Assembly (NCBI GenBank): GCA_001825665.1
Contig: MHXZ01000108.1
Span: 1-36,282, forward strand
Length of the DNA: 36,282 nt
From: Planctomycetes bacterium GWF2_41_51
GTDB taxonomy: Bacteria; Planctomycetota; Phycisphaerae; Sedimentisphaerales; UBA12454
Direction: 5' to 3'
A model generated the notes under the pieces. The model was not told the DNA's origin. It saw nothing but the letters and a program-made list of their open reading frames with translations, and did not search any database. Every line of letters begins with the position of its first letter. Within the stretch, counting starts at the first letter, position 1. The position numbers and the translations under genes were made by a program. Positions 1 to 7,123 of the stretch are shown piece after piece.

Positions 1-200
1 ACTCGAAAATTTTTGAGCCAAACTTTTGAGCGAATATTAAATTTTTAAAGAGCAACTTCCGAACACCCGTTTTAGGCAACACGCCCGTAATGGAGCGGGT
101 ATCGTTTAGCACCCGCACCCGTGGCGGGTGATTTTCAGAGCCCTGAGCGTTAGCGATGGGTCAGTAATATATAATTCTTAAATATTACAGGAAAACCAAA
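1..200. other. Repeat-rich upstream spacer
   Basis: No coding region is visible here. The stretch has two direct copies of TTTTGAGC (near 11 and 24), GC-rich hairpins between 83 and 130, and an inverted repeat GTAATAT-N11-ATATTAC (164-188) just before the secreted-protein gene. The last element sits where an operator or 5' UTR hairpin would be, and the AGGA at 189-192 serves as the likely ribosome binding site for the ATG at 201. Confidence 0.5.
110..130. repeat. GC hairpin, CCCGCACCYGTGGCGGG family, copy 1
   Basis: CACCCGC (110-116) pairs perfectly with GCGGGTG (124-130) around the loop ACCCGTG. A copy with the same loop apart from one base lies at 19934-19950. The run ATTTT that follows is too weak to call it a terminator with confidence. 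A dispersed REP-like element is the best description. Confidence 0.5.
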
Positions 201-2009
201 ATGCTGATTAATAAAAACATTCTCAAAAAAAGTATTTTGACATTTTTTTTCCTCTGCCTTTTTATTTCATCTGCTTTAGCCGAACCGCCTCCAAATATTC
301 CTTATATTGATGGGGATCTTGATGGCGATAACGAGTATAACGTCCTCGGAGGTGAAGATTATGATCCCGATGATAACCCAGGTAAGGTTTTAAACGGCAA
401 TTATTGCAAATTATATTACAGGTTTATTCCTTTTGACGGCTTATATCTTTGCTGTGACTGGTATGTTCCCGGCGGCTCACAGGAATTTCAGCGATTTGAA
501 TTCACGGATAAAGGATTAAGCCCTCGCAAATTCTGGCGAATCGATATTATTGGCGGCAGCACAGTGAATGTCTTTTGGACAGAAAACCCGTCAGGTATAT
601 GGAACGATGTTCATGAACTTGGTTGGGATGAGGCAACTGGCAATCATGATTCAATTAACAGTCCCGAACCTCATCCGATTTGGGAAATGAGAATCCCTGC
701 TTCCGAATTTAGCGGCCAGGAATTAATGGCTGGAATTTGCCCAAAATATTCCGGCGGTTCAGGTATCGAAACAGACCCATATTTAATTTCTACCCCGCAG
801 GACATGAACGCAATCGGCGCCGATTCAAGCGACTGGAACAAATGTTTCAAGTTGGTTGCTGATATAAATATGGCTGCTTATAGTGGCACAAAATATAATG
901 TAATCGGTAATTTAAGCAACTCTTTCAATGGTATTTTCGATGGAAATTCTCATGTCATTCGTAATCTTCGTTTGAATGTATCAGTTTCAAATGTCGGTTT
1001 ATTCGGTTATATCAATCGCAATGCTGTCGTTAAAAATATAAAATTGCATAACATTGATTTCACAGCCACTAATTATATTGGAGGTATCGTTGCAATGAAT
1101 GAAGGCAGGATTTACAATTGTCATGTAACAGGAACTATACATGGCCAGCAGACTTGTGGCGGAATAGCGGGTTCTTCAAATGGTACAGGCTCTCCGCCGG
1201 ATTTGAAAGGCGAAATTTCAAATTGCTCATTTAGCGGAACTATAATTGGAACATCCCGTCTCGGGGGGATTGCAGGTGGTTCAACAGGTACAATAATCAT
1301 AAATTCTTTTGCTGTCATTGATATTGCGGGAAATACACAGATTGGTGGGGTAATTGGAAGTGATATGGGTTCACATTTCGATTCATGTTTTGCTAAAGGG
1401 AAATTGTTTTGCCGCCAAAGCGACGCTGGTGGATTTGCAGGAGGGCTGACAGGTGGTTGCGGTTATGTTACTGATATACATAATTGTCATGCGAATGTTA
1501 TAGTAGATTGTAATATCGGCGCGGGCGGATTTTCCGGCAGTAAACCTTTTTCAGGTGGCCGAATTACAAATAGTTACGCTTGCGGTAAAATTATTTTTGA
1601 TCCTGCAAATCATTCTGATATAGGCGGATTCACTGGCCGCAGCGCTCAGCCGTATGAAGTAATCAATTGTTTTTTCCTTGACGGTAGTGGTCCCGATAAT
1701 GGTTCCGGTGATCCTTTAACAGATATCCAGATGAAACAGTGGACAAGTTTTACAAATTGGGACTTTACAACGCCTGTCTGGAAAATATGTACTGGTACTA
1801 ATTATCCGAAACTCGCCTGGCAGCAAAAATTAACCGGCGATTTTGTATGTCCCGATGGAATTGGTTTTGAAGATTTTACAGTTTTAGCAAATCAATGGCT
1901 GCTGGCTCCGGATGTTCCTTCAGCCGATATTGCTCCGCCTTCCGGCGATGGCATAGTCGATTTCCACGATTTAAAAATCTTCGCAGATAACTGGCTTAAT
2001 ATTGATTAA
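201..2009 (+). CDS. Secreted GLUG-repeat protein with C-terminal dockerin-like repeats
   Basis: This is a 602-residue exported protein. Residues 1-27 form a signal peptide: a Lys-rich start, a hydrophobic core rich in Phe and Leu, and a cut after SALA. Residues about 30-175 are a beta-rich domain beginning IDGDLDGD, possibly CBM9/DOMON-like, but I am unsure of that. From about 182 comes the typical GLUG preamble (SGIETDPYLIS, then FNGIFDGNSHVIRNL), followed by repeated Gly-rich units such as GGIAGSSNG and GGFAGG to about residue 500, which should fold as a right-handed beta-helix. The last 55 residues hold two Asp-rich calcium-loop units (GDFVCPDGIGFEDF and GDGIVDFHDL), each ending in N/QWL, like the dockerin-type tails common in Planctomycetes. 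It is probably displayed at the surface or extracellular; the substrate is unknown. It stands alone. AGGA 8 nt before the ATG supports the start. Confidence 0.85.
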   Translation: MLINKNILKKSILTFFFLCLFISSALAEPPPNIPYIDGDLDGDNEYNVLGGEDYDPDDNPGKVLNGNYCKLYYRFIPFDGLYLCCDWYVPGGSQEFQRFEFTDKGLSPRKFWRIDIIGGSTVNVFWTENPSGIWNDVHELGWDEATGNHDSINSPEPHPIWEMRIPASEFSGQELMAGICPKYSGGSGIETDPYLISTPQDMNAIGADSSDWNKCFKLVADINMAAYSGTKYNVIGNLSNSFNGIFDGNSHVIRNLRLNVSVSNVGLFGYINRNAVVKNIKLHNIDFTATNYIGGIVAMNEGRIYNCHVTGTIHGQQTCGGIAGSSNGTGSPPDLKGEISNCSFSGTIIGTSRLGGIAGGSTGTIIINSFAVIDIAGNTQIGGVIGSDMGSHFDSCFAKGKLFCRQSDAGGFAGGLTGGCGYVTDIHNCHANVIVDCNIGAGGFSGSKPFSGGRITNSYACGKIIFDPANHSDIGGFTGRSAQPYEVINCFFLDGSGPDNGSGDPLTDIQMKQWTSFTNWDFTTPVWKICTGTNYPKLAWQQKLTGDFVCPDGIGFEDFTVLANQWLLAPDVPSADIAPPSGDGIVDFHDLKIFADNWLNID

Positions 2010-2015
2010 ATAATT

Positions 2016-2035
2016 CCGCCTCTGGCGGTTTCCAT
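2016..2035 (+). terminator. Possible terminator after the secreted-protein gene
   Basis: CCGCC (2016-2020) pairs with GGCGG (2024-2028) across a TCT loop, 7 bases after the stop codon, followed by TTTCC. The position fits a terminator, but the U-tract is short. Confidence 0.4.
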
Positions 2036-2167
2036 AACTTTTCACTATTAGTTATTCACTATTAACTATGAAGATTACTGGCTCGATACCGGCATCTACG
2101 ATTAAAACTGAGAACTGACCTTAAAGGTTCGATTCACCGAGACTACTTTATACTTTAATGCAAAAAT

Positions 2168-2203
2168 CTCTGTGAACTCTGTGAACTCTGTGTCCTCTGT
2201 GGT
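2168..2203. repeat. Four-copy 9-bp tandem repeat CTCTGTGNN
   Basis: CTCTGTG begins at 2168, 2177, 2186 and 2195, an exact 9-bp period, with only the last two bases of each unit varying. A looser relative (CTTGTGC, CTTGGTGC, CTTAGTGGC) lies at about 20023-20047 in the other repeat-rich spacer. Confidence 0.75.
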
Positions 2204-2217
2204 GAAAGTAAAATTTT

Positions 2218-2237
2218 GCGCAAGCGAAAACTTGCGC
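2218..2237. repeat. Perfect inverted repeat GCGCAAG/CTTGCGC
   Basis: A 7-bp perfect stem around the loop CGAAAA is seen directly. It is not followed by a U-tract on either strand, so it is not a simple terminator. The equivalent in the other spacer is GTGCGCA-N24-TGCGCAC at 20177-20214. Confidence 0.55.
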
Positions 2238-2364
2238 CAAATTTGCGAAAAACCGAAAAATTCACTTTTTAACCACTTTTAAACGCTTTTTTTTCACTTT
2301 ATTTTGCTTTTTTTGTATTTTTTGATATTTGTTTTTTAGTTTTTTTTGGTATAGTTCCAACAAT

Positions 2365-2820
2365 ATGAACGTACGAAATGCCACAGTAAAAGATGTTGAT
2401 AATATATACTCGCTGATTAGCAGATACGCTCAATTGGACAAGATGTTATTTCGTTCCAAGGCGTATATCTTCGATAATCTGCAGATGTTCAACGTAGCTG
2501 ATATACAGGACAGGGTTATCGGCTGTTGCGCATTGCAGGTTATATGGTCTGACCTTGCCGAAATAAAATCTCTTGCTGTCGATGAGGAGTTTCAAAATAA
2601 AGGTGTCGGCGGCGCTTTGATTTTAAAAGCGGTTGAGCAGGCAAAGCATTTAGGTGTTAAAAAAGTTTTTGCTCTTACGCTTGCCCCGAAGTTTTTTGAA
2701 AAATACGGATTTTCCATAGTCGATAAAAAAACGCTCCCAATGAAGGTTTGGAGCGATTGTGCGCGTTGCACCAAGCAGGAAAACTGCGATGAAATTGCAG
2801 TTGAATTGATTCTGGCTTAG
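2365..2820 (+). CDS. GNAT N-acetyltransferase, ArgA-like
   Basis: This is a 151-residue acetyltransferase of the GNAT fold. The acetyl-CoA loop is at residues 75-85 (EFQNKGVGGAL, with Q77xxG80xG82), preceded by the strand EIKSLAVDEEF. The C-terminal strand and helix carry KFFEKYGF and a Cys-containing tail (WSDCARCTKQENCDE, C132, C135, C141). That tail and the opening VRNATVKDVDNIYSLI are typical of short ArgA-like N-acetylglutamate synthases, which make N-acetylglutamate for arginine synthesis; the substrate is inference. I chose the ATG at 2365 over one 36 bases upstream because the extra residues (MFFSFFWYSSNN) are encoded by the T-rich repeat tract and are foreign to the fold. No good Shine-Dalgarno is visible for either start. 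No arg gene is adjacent. Confidence 0.75.
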   Translation: MNVRNATVKDVDNIYSLISRYAQLDKMLFRSKAYIFDNLQMFNVADIQDRVIGCCALQVIWSDLAEIKSLAVDEEFQNKGVGGALILKAVEQAKHLGVKKVFALTLAPKFFEKYGFSIVDKKTLPMKVWSDCARCTKQENCDEIAVELILA

Positions 2821-2855
2821 TAATGATTTCCAGTTGACCGATTCACATTTAACGT

Positions 2856-2876
2856 AGACGAAACAAGCCGCGTAAC
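2856..2876 (+). repeat. 21-bp dispersed repeat containing GACGAAACAAGC, copy 1
   Basis: This stretch recurs with one mismatch on the opposite strand at 30303-30323. Both copies lie in intergenic DNA. The shared part covers GACGAAACAAGC plus the following GCGTAAC. Confidence 0.6.
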
Positions 2877-2895
2877 CGCAACCTGATAACGAAAG

Positions 2896-3864
2896 TTAAC
2901 CTATTTGTCTTCGCTGGAACATCGCCACTGCCAGGAAAATAAAAGCCGCAGAGTAGAGTACCCCATAAATTCCGCAGGACATAATATAGTTAGCTGAAAT
3001 TTTCACACCTTCTTCATATATTGCATCGCTGATCCAGAAGACCTGCAAACTCGGCACGATTACTTTTCCTATTGTAGCCCACAGATAAGAATCGGCCAAT
3101 CTTCCAAAAGTATAGTCACTGACCAGTCCCAGCAGAAACAGCCCTATGCAGCAGCTTAGGGTAATGAGCACATTGAATCTCGTCGAAAACATAATTGCCG
3201 CCGCCGAAATAATAAACAGCGACATTAAAAGCAGCACAGAAGCATAAACATCAAGCAGATTAAACCCGTTCCGAGCCGGGAAAAATTTCCATTCCTTATC
3301 TATGAAAAACAGGAAAACTATTGAAATTGTGGCAAAAATGGAAAGCAAAACGATGGCCGTTGAGGTAAATTTAAAATCATAAGAATAGTTCAGGAAAGCA
3401 GTTACAAGAAGAGCAAGGCCGATTGATGCCGCGCTGCACATAATAACCGTCATATCCGTTGTATCTGATGCCGTCGTCATTACGCCATGCCTTATTGACA
3501 TTAGCAGGGCCACTGTAAAGATGTAATGGGCAAGGATAACCGCCGCCAAAACCCCGAAAAATTTGCCTAAAATGAACAAAAAACGCGGAACAGGCTTAGA
3601 TAGGGTAGTTATAATCGTTTTTGTTTCAATTTCTTCGGTAATTGATGTCGAAGCTGAGAAAATCGATATGAACAATCCCGCAATAAATAGCGTAGATAGC
3701 CCTATCTCGCGTAAGAGCTTATTATCGTCGTCTAATGAGTACATCGTCAGCGATGGGCTTATGAAAAAGAGAAACACAGCAGCAGCTATAATAACTGCAT
3801 AGACCGGCTGTCTGATAATTTCTACGAATGTGTTTTTGGCGATTGAATAAAATTTGTAAAACAT
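2896..3864 (-). CDS. ABC-2 type transporter permease, orphan
   Basis: This 322-residue membrane protein has about six hydrophobic segments: residues about 20-42, 57-75, 103-125, 140-165, 170-190 and 205-270, with a last one near 295-315. Its N-terminal pattern (IAKNTFVEIIRQP) and the cytoplasmic stretch ETKTIITTLSKP...RFLFILGKFFGV match the permease encoded at 11606 (AKNSFVSAMRM; NKRIYSVVTKP...RFEIVLGKVLGV), so the two are paralogues. ABC-2 permeases pair with an ATPase to export or flip lipids, sugars or drugs. No ATPase gene adjoins this one, so it may share the one at 10435; that is inference. The gene diverges from the SPFH operon. Confidence 0.8.
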   Translation of the reverse strand: MFYKFYSIAKNTFVEIIRQPVYAVIIAAAVFLFFISPSLTMYSLDDDNKLLREIGLSTLFIAGLFISIFSASTSITEEIETKTIITTLSKPVPRFLFILGKFFGVLAAVILAHYIFTVALLMSIRHGVMTTASDTTDMTVIMCSAASIGLALLVTAFLNYSYDFKFTSTAIVLLSIFATISIVFLFFIDKEWKFFPARNGFNLLDVYASVLLLMSLFIISAAAIMFSTRFNVLITLSCCIGLFLLGLVSDYTFGRLADSYLWATIGKVIVPSLQVFWISDAIYEEGVKISANYIMSCGIYGVLYSAAFIFLAVAMFQRRQIG

Positions 3865-3928
3865 ATTTTTTTTCCATTAAACAGTTTACGAATATGAAGT
3901 TATCTATTATATAATAATCGTGATTGAA

Positions 3929-3988
3929 TTCCCGCTAATCCGCGGGTAAGCACTTTAAAAAATATAAGTTACCGTTTATTCGCGGGAA
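3929..3988. repeat. Imperfect 60-bp inverted repeat in a divergent intergenic region
   Basis: TTCCCGC (3929-3935) pairs with GCGGGAA (3982-3988), and an inner GGTAA (3945-3949) pairs with TTACC (3969-3973). The left arm also folds locally (CCCGC-TAATCC-GCGGG, 3931-3946). It may be a REP/MITE-like element or a structured regulatory site between the diverging permease and SPFH genes. Confidence 0.5.
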
Positions 3989-3993
3989 CTTAT

Positions 3994-4007
3994 TACCCTT
4001 AAGGGTA
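3994..4007. promoter_or_regulatory. 14-bp perfect palindrome, possible operator
   Basis: TACCCTTAAGGGTA is a perfect palindrome lying about 20 bp upstream of the proposed -35 box of the SPFH operon. That spacing would suit an activator or a metal-responsive regulator. Function is inferred from position only. Confidence 0.4.
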
Positions 4008-4025
4008 TATTAGCGTCTTTTATTC

Positions 4026-4053
4026 TTGTAGTAAAGAAACTTTATTGTATACT
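4026..4053 (+). promoter_or_regulatory. Putative sigma70 promoter for the SPFH operon
   Basis: TTGTAG (4026-4031), a 16-bp spacer, then TATACT (4048-4053). Transcription would start near 4060, giving a 5' UTR of about 90 nt before the ATG at 4151. Confidence 0.5.
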
Positions 4054-4150
4054 CTGGGCACAAGAGCCGGGTTCAAAAGATTTGCCCCGGTTCGTATTGT
4101 TTATGATGCTCAGGGATGGTAAATTTTAATTTAAGGATGGACAGGTAATA

Positions 4151-6181
4151 ATGCAGACAGAAGAAAAAAAGGCAGCCGTTGTTTGTCTGATAGCACTAAT
4201 TTTGAGTATCATCTTTTTTCCCGCCTGTTATATTTTAAGCCGGGTAACGGGTGTTTTCGCTTTATTTGCTTTAAGCTGGCAGATACTCGCGGCGGCGGCA
4301 ATATGGGCAGTGTTGGCCATTCAGTTTTACCAGCGTGCATTGGCTGAGCAGGAAAAGTTTGATATTGCCCAGCTTGCCCAAAATAGCCAAAGCGACACTA
4401 TTTTTGAAGCTCAAAAAAGGCAATCAGAATATTTCGCAGTCGCTCAAAACAGGCTCAAAATTTTTGAGAAATGGTTCCTCCCGATTTTTTCAATTCTCAT
4501 CGCCGCATTTCAAATCGTTATGGGTGCTCTTCTGATAAGAAGAACCATAAACGGGCAAACTGGCGAAGAAATGAACAGTCTGCTTCTTGGTGCTGTTCTT
4601 TCATCGGCAATAGCGTTTATGAGTTTCCTGTATTCACTTTATGCAAATGGTCTTTCCGCACAGGCAAAATGGAAGCCGATTAGAGCAGGAGCAGGTTTCT
4701 TCCTTGCCACCGCGGTTCTTTCTTTTGCTATTGCAGCCGGTATGGCATTTGCCCAATTTAAAGTTCAGATAGTGCTTACAGTTCTAAACTGGGTTGTTCC
4801 TATTGTACTTTTACTGGTCGGATGCGAAGTGATATTAAACTTCGTATTTGATTTATACAGGCCGAGAATAAAAGGCCAATACAGCAATGCCGCTTTCGAC
4901 AGCAGGCTGCTTGCCACAATCTCATCCCCGCAAAATATTCTGCATACAGTCGCAGGCTTTATCGATTACCAATTCGGTTTTAAAGTTTCACAGACATGGT
5001 TCTATAAGATTGTCGAACAGGCGATAATTCCGCTCATAGTTGCCTCAGCCATTATCCTTTACCTCTTGAGCAGTGTTGTCATTGTTGACCCCGGTTCGCA
5101 GGCAATAGTCGAAAAATTGGGTTCGCCTTATGATTCAAAGGGAAACGTAAGAATTGCTGATTCCGGCATTTCTTTTAAGCTGCCTTGGCCTTTCGGAATC
5201 GCCAGAATATTTCCAACCAAAGAAATGCAGGAAATATATATTGGATATGTACCGATGGATGAAGGCAAACATCCGCTGCTTTGGGACAAGGAGCATTATA
5301 AAGAAGAATATAACTTGCTGGTCGCTACTGAAAGTATCAGTTCTCAGGAAAAAGGTGCGGTGCCTGTAAGTATTATCCGGGCGGCAATACCTGTTCAATA
5401 TCGTGTTGTTGACCTTTACAAATATATTTACAATCATTCTGACAGCAAAGAGCTTCTGAAAAATATATGCTACCGTGAGCTGGTAAGTTTCGCGGCAGGC
5501 GCAAGAATCGAACCTGAATCTGAAAGCGGCGAAGAAAGTTTGCTCGGCGCCGGCAGGGCAAAGGCCGCTGTTGTTGTTATGAACAATATTCAGCAGCAGG
5601 CTGATAAACTCGGCTTGGGTGTTGAAATCGTATTTATGGGTTTCGAAGGTTTTCATCCGCCGCCAACCGTTGCACAGGATTTTCAGGCCGTTACTGGTGC
5701 CGTGCAGAAAAAACAGGCTGCGATACTCGAAGCAATCTCAGTGCGAGACAGGATTTTTACCGGAAATACAGGCTCAGTAAAACAGGCTGAAGGTTTACAT
5801 AGTCTTGCTGCAAAATATTTGAAGGCAACCCAGAAAGGCGACAAGAAGGCAACCGATGAAATCAAGCTTCAGCTTGACCAGGCCTTTACAGATGCCAGCG
5901 GCGAACTTTTCTTTAAACTAAGAGAGGCGCAAAGTTATGCCTTCGAAAAATCTATTCTCGCAAAAGCCACAGGCGAAAGATTTAGTCAGCAGTTGAAAGC
6001 CTATCAGGCTTCGAAGAATATTTATACTCACGAATTGAAGATGGGTATGCTTGAAGAAACGCTGGCGAAAATAAGAAAATTCATCATTGTTTCCGACAGC
6101 GATACGGAAGTAATGATTCTTGATTTGCAGGAAAAACTTGTTCCAAGCTTGTATGAAGCCCAGCCCGAAGAGCAAAACTAA
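4151..6181 (+). CDS. SPFH (band 7) protein with multi-pass N-terminal membrane domain
   Basis: This 676-residue protein is first of three SPFH genes. Hydrophobic helices run at about 9-30, 36-58, 108-130, 143-165, 178-202, 205-232 and 290-311. The SPFH domain starts right after the last one (VVIVDPGSQAIVEKLG, residue 309 on; then SGISFKLPWPFGIARIF) and runs to about 500. An Ala/Lys/Gln-rich helical region follows to about 650. HflK/HflC, the best-known relatives, have one membrane helix and form a cage around FtsH, so the seven-segment front is unusual. No ftsH lies in the window. It is 34 bases from the next SPFH gene. The family is clear; its role as a membrane-microdomain scaffold is inference. 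Confidence 0.85.
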   Translation: MQTEEKKAAVVCLIALILSIIFFPACYILSRVTGVFALFALSWQILAAAAIWAVLAIQFYQRALAEQEKFDIAQLAQNSQSDTIFEAQKRQSEYFAVAQNRLKIFEKWFLPIFSILIAAFQIVMGALLIRRTINGQTGEEMNSLLLGAVLSSAIAFMSFLYSLYANGLSAQAKWKPIRAGAGFFLATAVLSFAIAAGMAFAQFKVQIVLTVLNWVVPIVLLLVGCEVILNFVFDLYRPRIKGQYSNAAFDSRLLATISSPQNILHTVAGFIDYQFGFKVSQTWFYKIVEQAIIPLIVASAIILYLLSSVVIVDPGSQAIVEKLGSPYDSKGNVRIADSGISFKLPWPFGIARIFPTKEMQEIYIGYVPMDEGKHPLLWDKEHYKEEYNLLVATESISSQEKGAVPVSIIRAAIPVQYRVVDLYKYIYNHSDSKELLKNICYRELVSFAAGARIEPESESGEESLLGAGRAKAAVVVMNNIQQQADKLGLGVEIVFMGFEGFHPPPTVAQDFQAVTGAVQKKQAAILEAISVRDRIFTGNTGSVKQAEGLHSLAAKYLKATQKGDKKATDEIKLQLDQAFTDASGELFFKLREAQSYAFEKSILAKATGERFSQQLKAYQASKNIYTHELKMGMLEETLAKIRKFIIVSDSDTEVMILDLQEKLVPSLYEAQPEEQN

Positions 6182-6215
6182 TATAATATAGGAATGTATT
6201 AAAGGATAATTCGAG

Positions 6216-7121
6216 ATGAAAAATTTTTCAATTGTAATTCTTGTTGTACTGATTGTCGGCGTTATGGCGCTGTACCTTGTTTCGTTTCAAGTGCGTCAGA
6301 CAGAAACGGCGCTGGTTCTTACCTTTGGTAAACCCACGCGCGATATAAACACACCGGGCTGGAAATGGAAATGGCCCGCACCGATACAGACCCTTGTAAA
6401 ATATGATTCAAGGCAGAAGCTTTTCGAAGGCATCGAAGAAGAGACCGTAACAAAAGGCGGCGAACCGATTATTGTCCAGACTTATATCGTCTGGCAAATT
6501 GCGGAACCGATAAAATTCCGTGAAGCTGTACGCGATGTTCCCGGCGCAGAGAAACTGCTCAAGAGCAGGCTTCGTGATGTGCAGAACAAAGTTGTCGGAA
6601 GACATTATTTCAGCGAATTCGTAAATACTGACCGCGAGCAGATTAAATTCGGCGAAATCGAAAATGAAATGCTCGAAAATATTGCCGCGCCTGTGAAAAC
6701 TGCTTACGGCATGAACGTTCAAACTGTCGGCATAAAAATGCTGAAAGTCAGTGAAAAGGTAACTGAAGACGTATTTGCTCGAATGAAAGCTGACAGAAGA
6801 CGTAAAACCGAAGCGACACTCGCACAGGGCAGTGCAGAATCCACAAGAATCAGAAGCGACGCCGATTCGAAGATTACCGAATTGATGGCCGCCACTGAAG
6901 CAAGAGCAAAAGCTATCCGCGGCGAAGGCGATGCAGAAGCTGCTCAGTATTATAAGATGCTCGATGCTGACCCTGAGTTTGCAATGTTCCTTCGTGAAAT
7001 AGAAGCGCTCAAGAAAACCCTTAAAGAAAGAACAACGGTTGTTTTACCGGCAGACGCTGAACCATTCAAATTGCTTAAGGAAATGCCGAAAATTGAACCA
7101 AAACAAAGCGGGGCAAAATAA
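6216..7121 (+). CDS. HflC-like SPFH protein
   Basis: This 301-residue protein has a single N-terminal membrane anchor (about 4-25). An SPFH domain follows at about 25-200 (VRQTETALVLTFGKPTR, then PGWKWKWPAPIQTLVKYDSR). Next is an Ala/Glu/Arg-rich coiled-coil stretch (about 195-260, RRKTEATLAQGSAESTRIRS) of the type that builds the wall of the HflKC cage. It is close to HflC in length and plan. It lies 34 bases after the first SPFH gene and 2 bases before the third, so the three are almost certainly co-translated and probably assemble together. AAGGATAA upstream of the ATG is a fair ribosome binding site. In E. coli HflC modulates FtsH, but whether that holds here is unknown. Confidence 0.85.
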   Translation: MKNFSIVILVVLIVGVMALYLVSFQVRQTETALVLTFGKPTRDINTPGWKWKWPAPIQTLVKYDSRQKLFEGIEEETVTKGGEPIIVQTYIVWQIAEPIKFREAVRDVPGAEKLLKSRLRDVQNKVVGRHYFSEFVNTDREQIKFGEIENEMLENIAAPVKTAYGMNVQTVGIKMLKVSEKVTEDVFARMKADRRRKTEATLAQGSAESTRIRSDADSKITELMAATEARAKAIRGEGDAEAAQYYKMLDADPEFAMFLREIEALKKTLKERTTVVLPADAEPFKLLKEMPKIEPKQSGAK

Positions 7122-7123
7122 AT

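Larger units (their letters stand above)
2010..2364. other. Repeat-rich intergenic region A
   Basis: I see no gene in these 355 bases. In order they hold a terminator-like hairpin (2016-2028), two direct copies of TTCACTATTA (about 2041-2065), a period-9 tandem repeat (2168-2203), an inverted repeat GCGCAAG-CGAAAA-CTTGCGC (2218-2237), and a T-rich tract of degenerate CRCTTTT units (about 2260-2320). The spacer at 19932-20337 contains the same classes of element, so the two look like related mosaics. Confidence 0.6.

Noticed and set aside
2168-2203. Tandem repeat considered as a CRISPR fragment
   Set aside because: The unit is only 9 bp with no spacers, and no cas gene is present.
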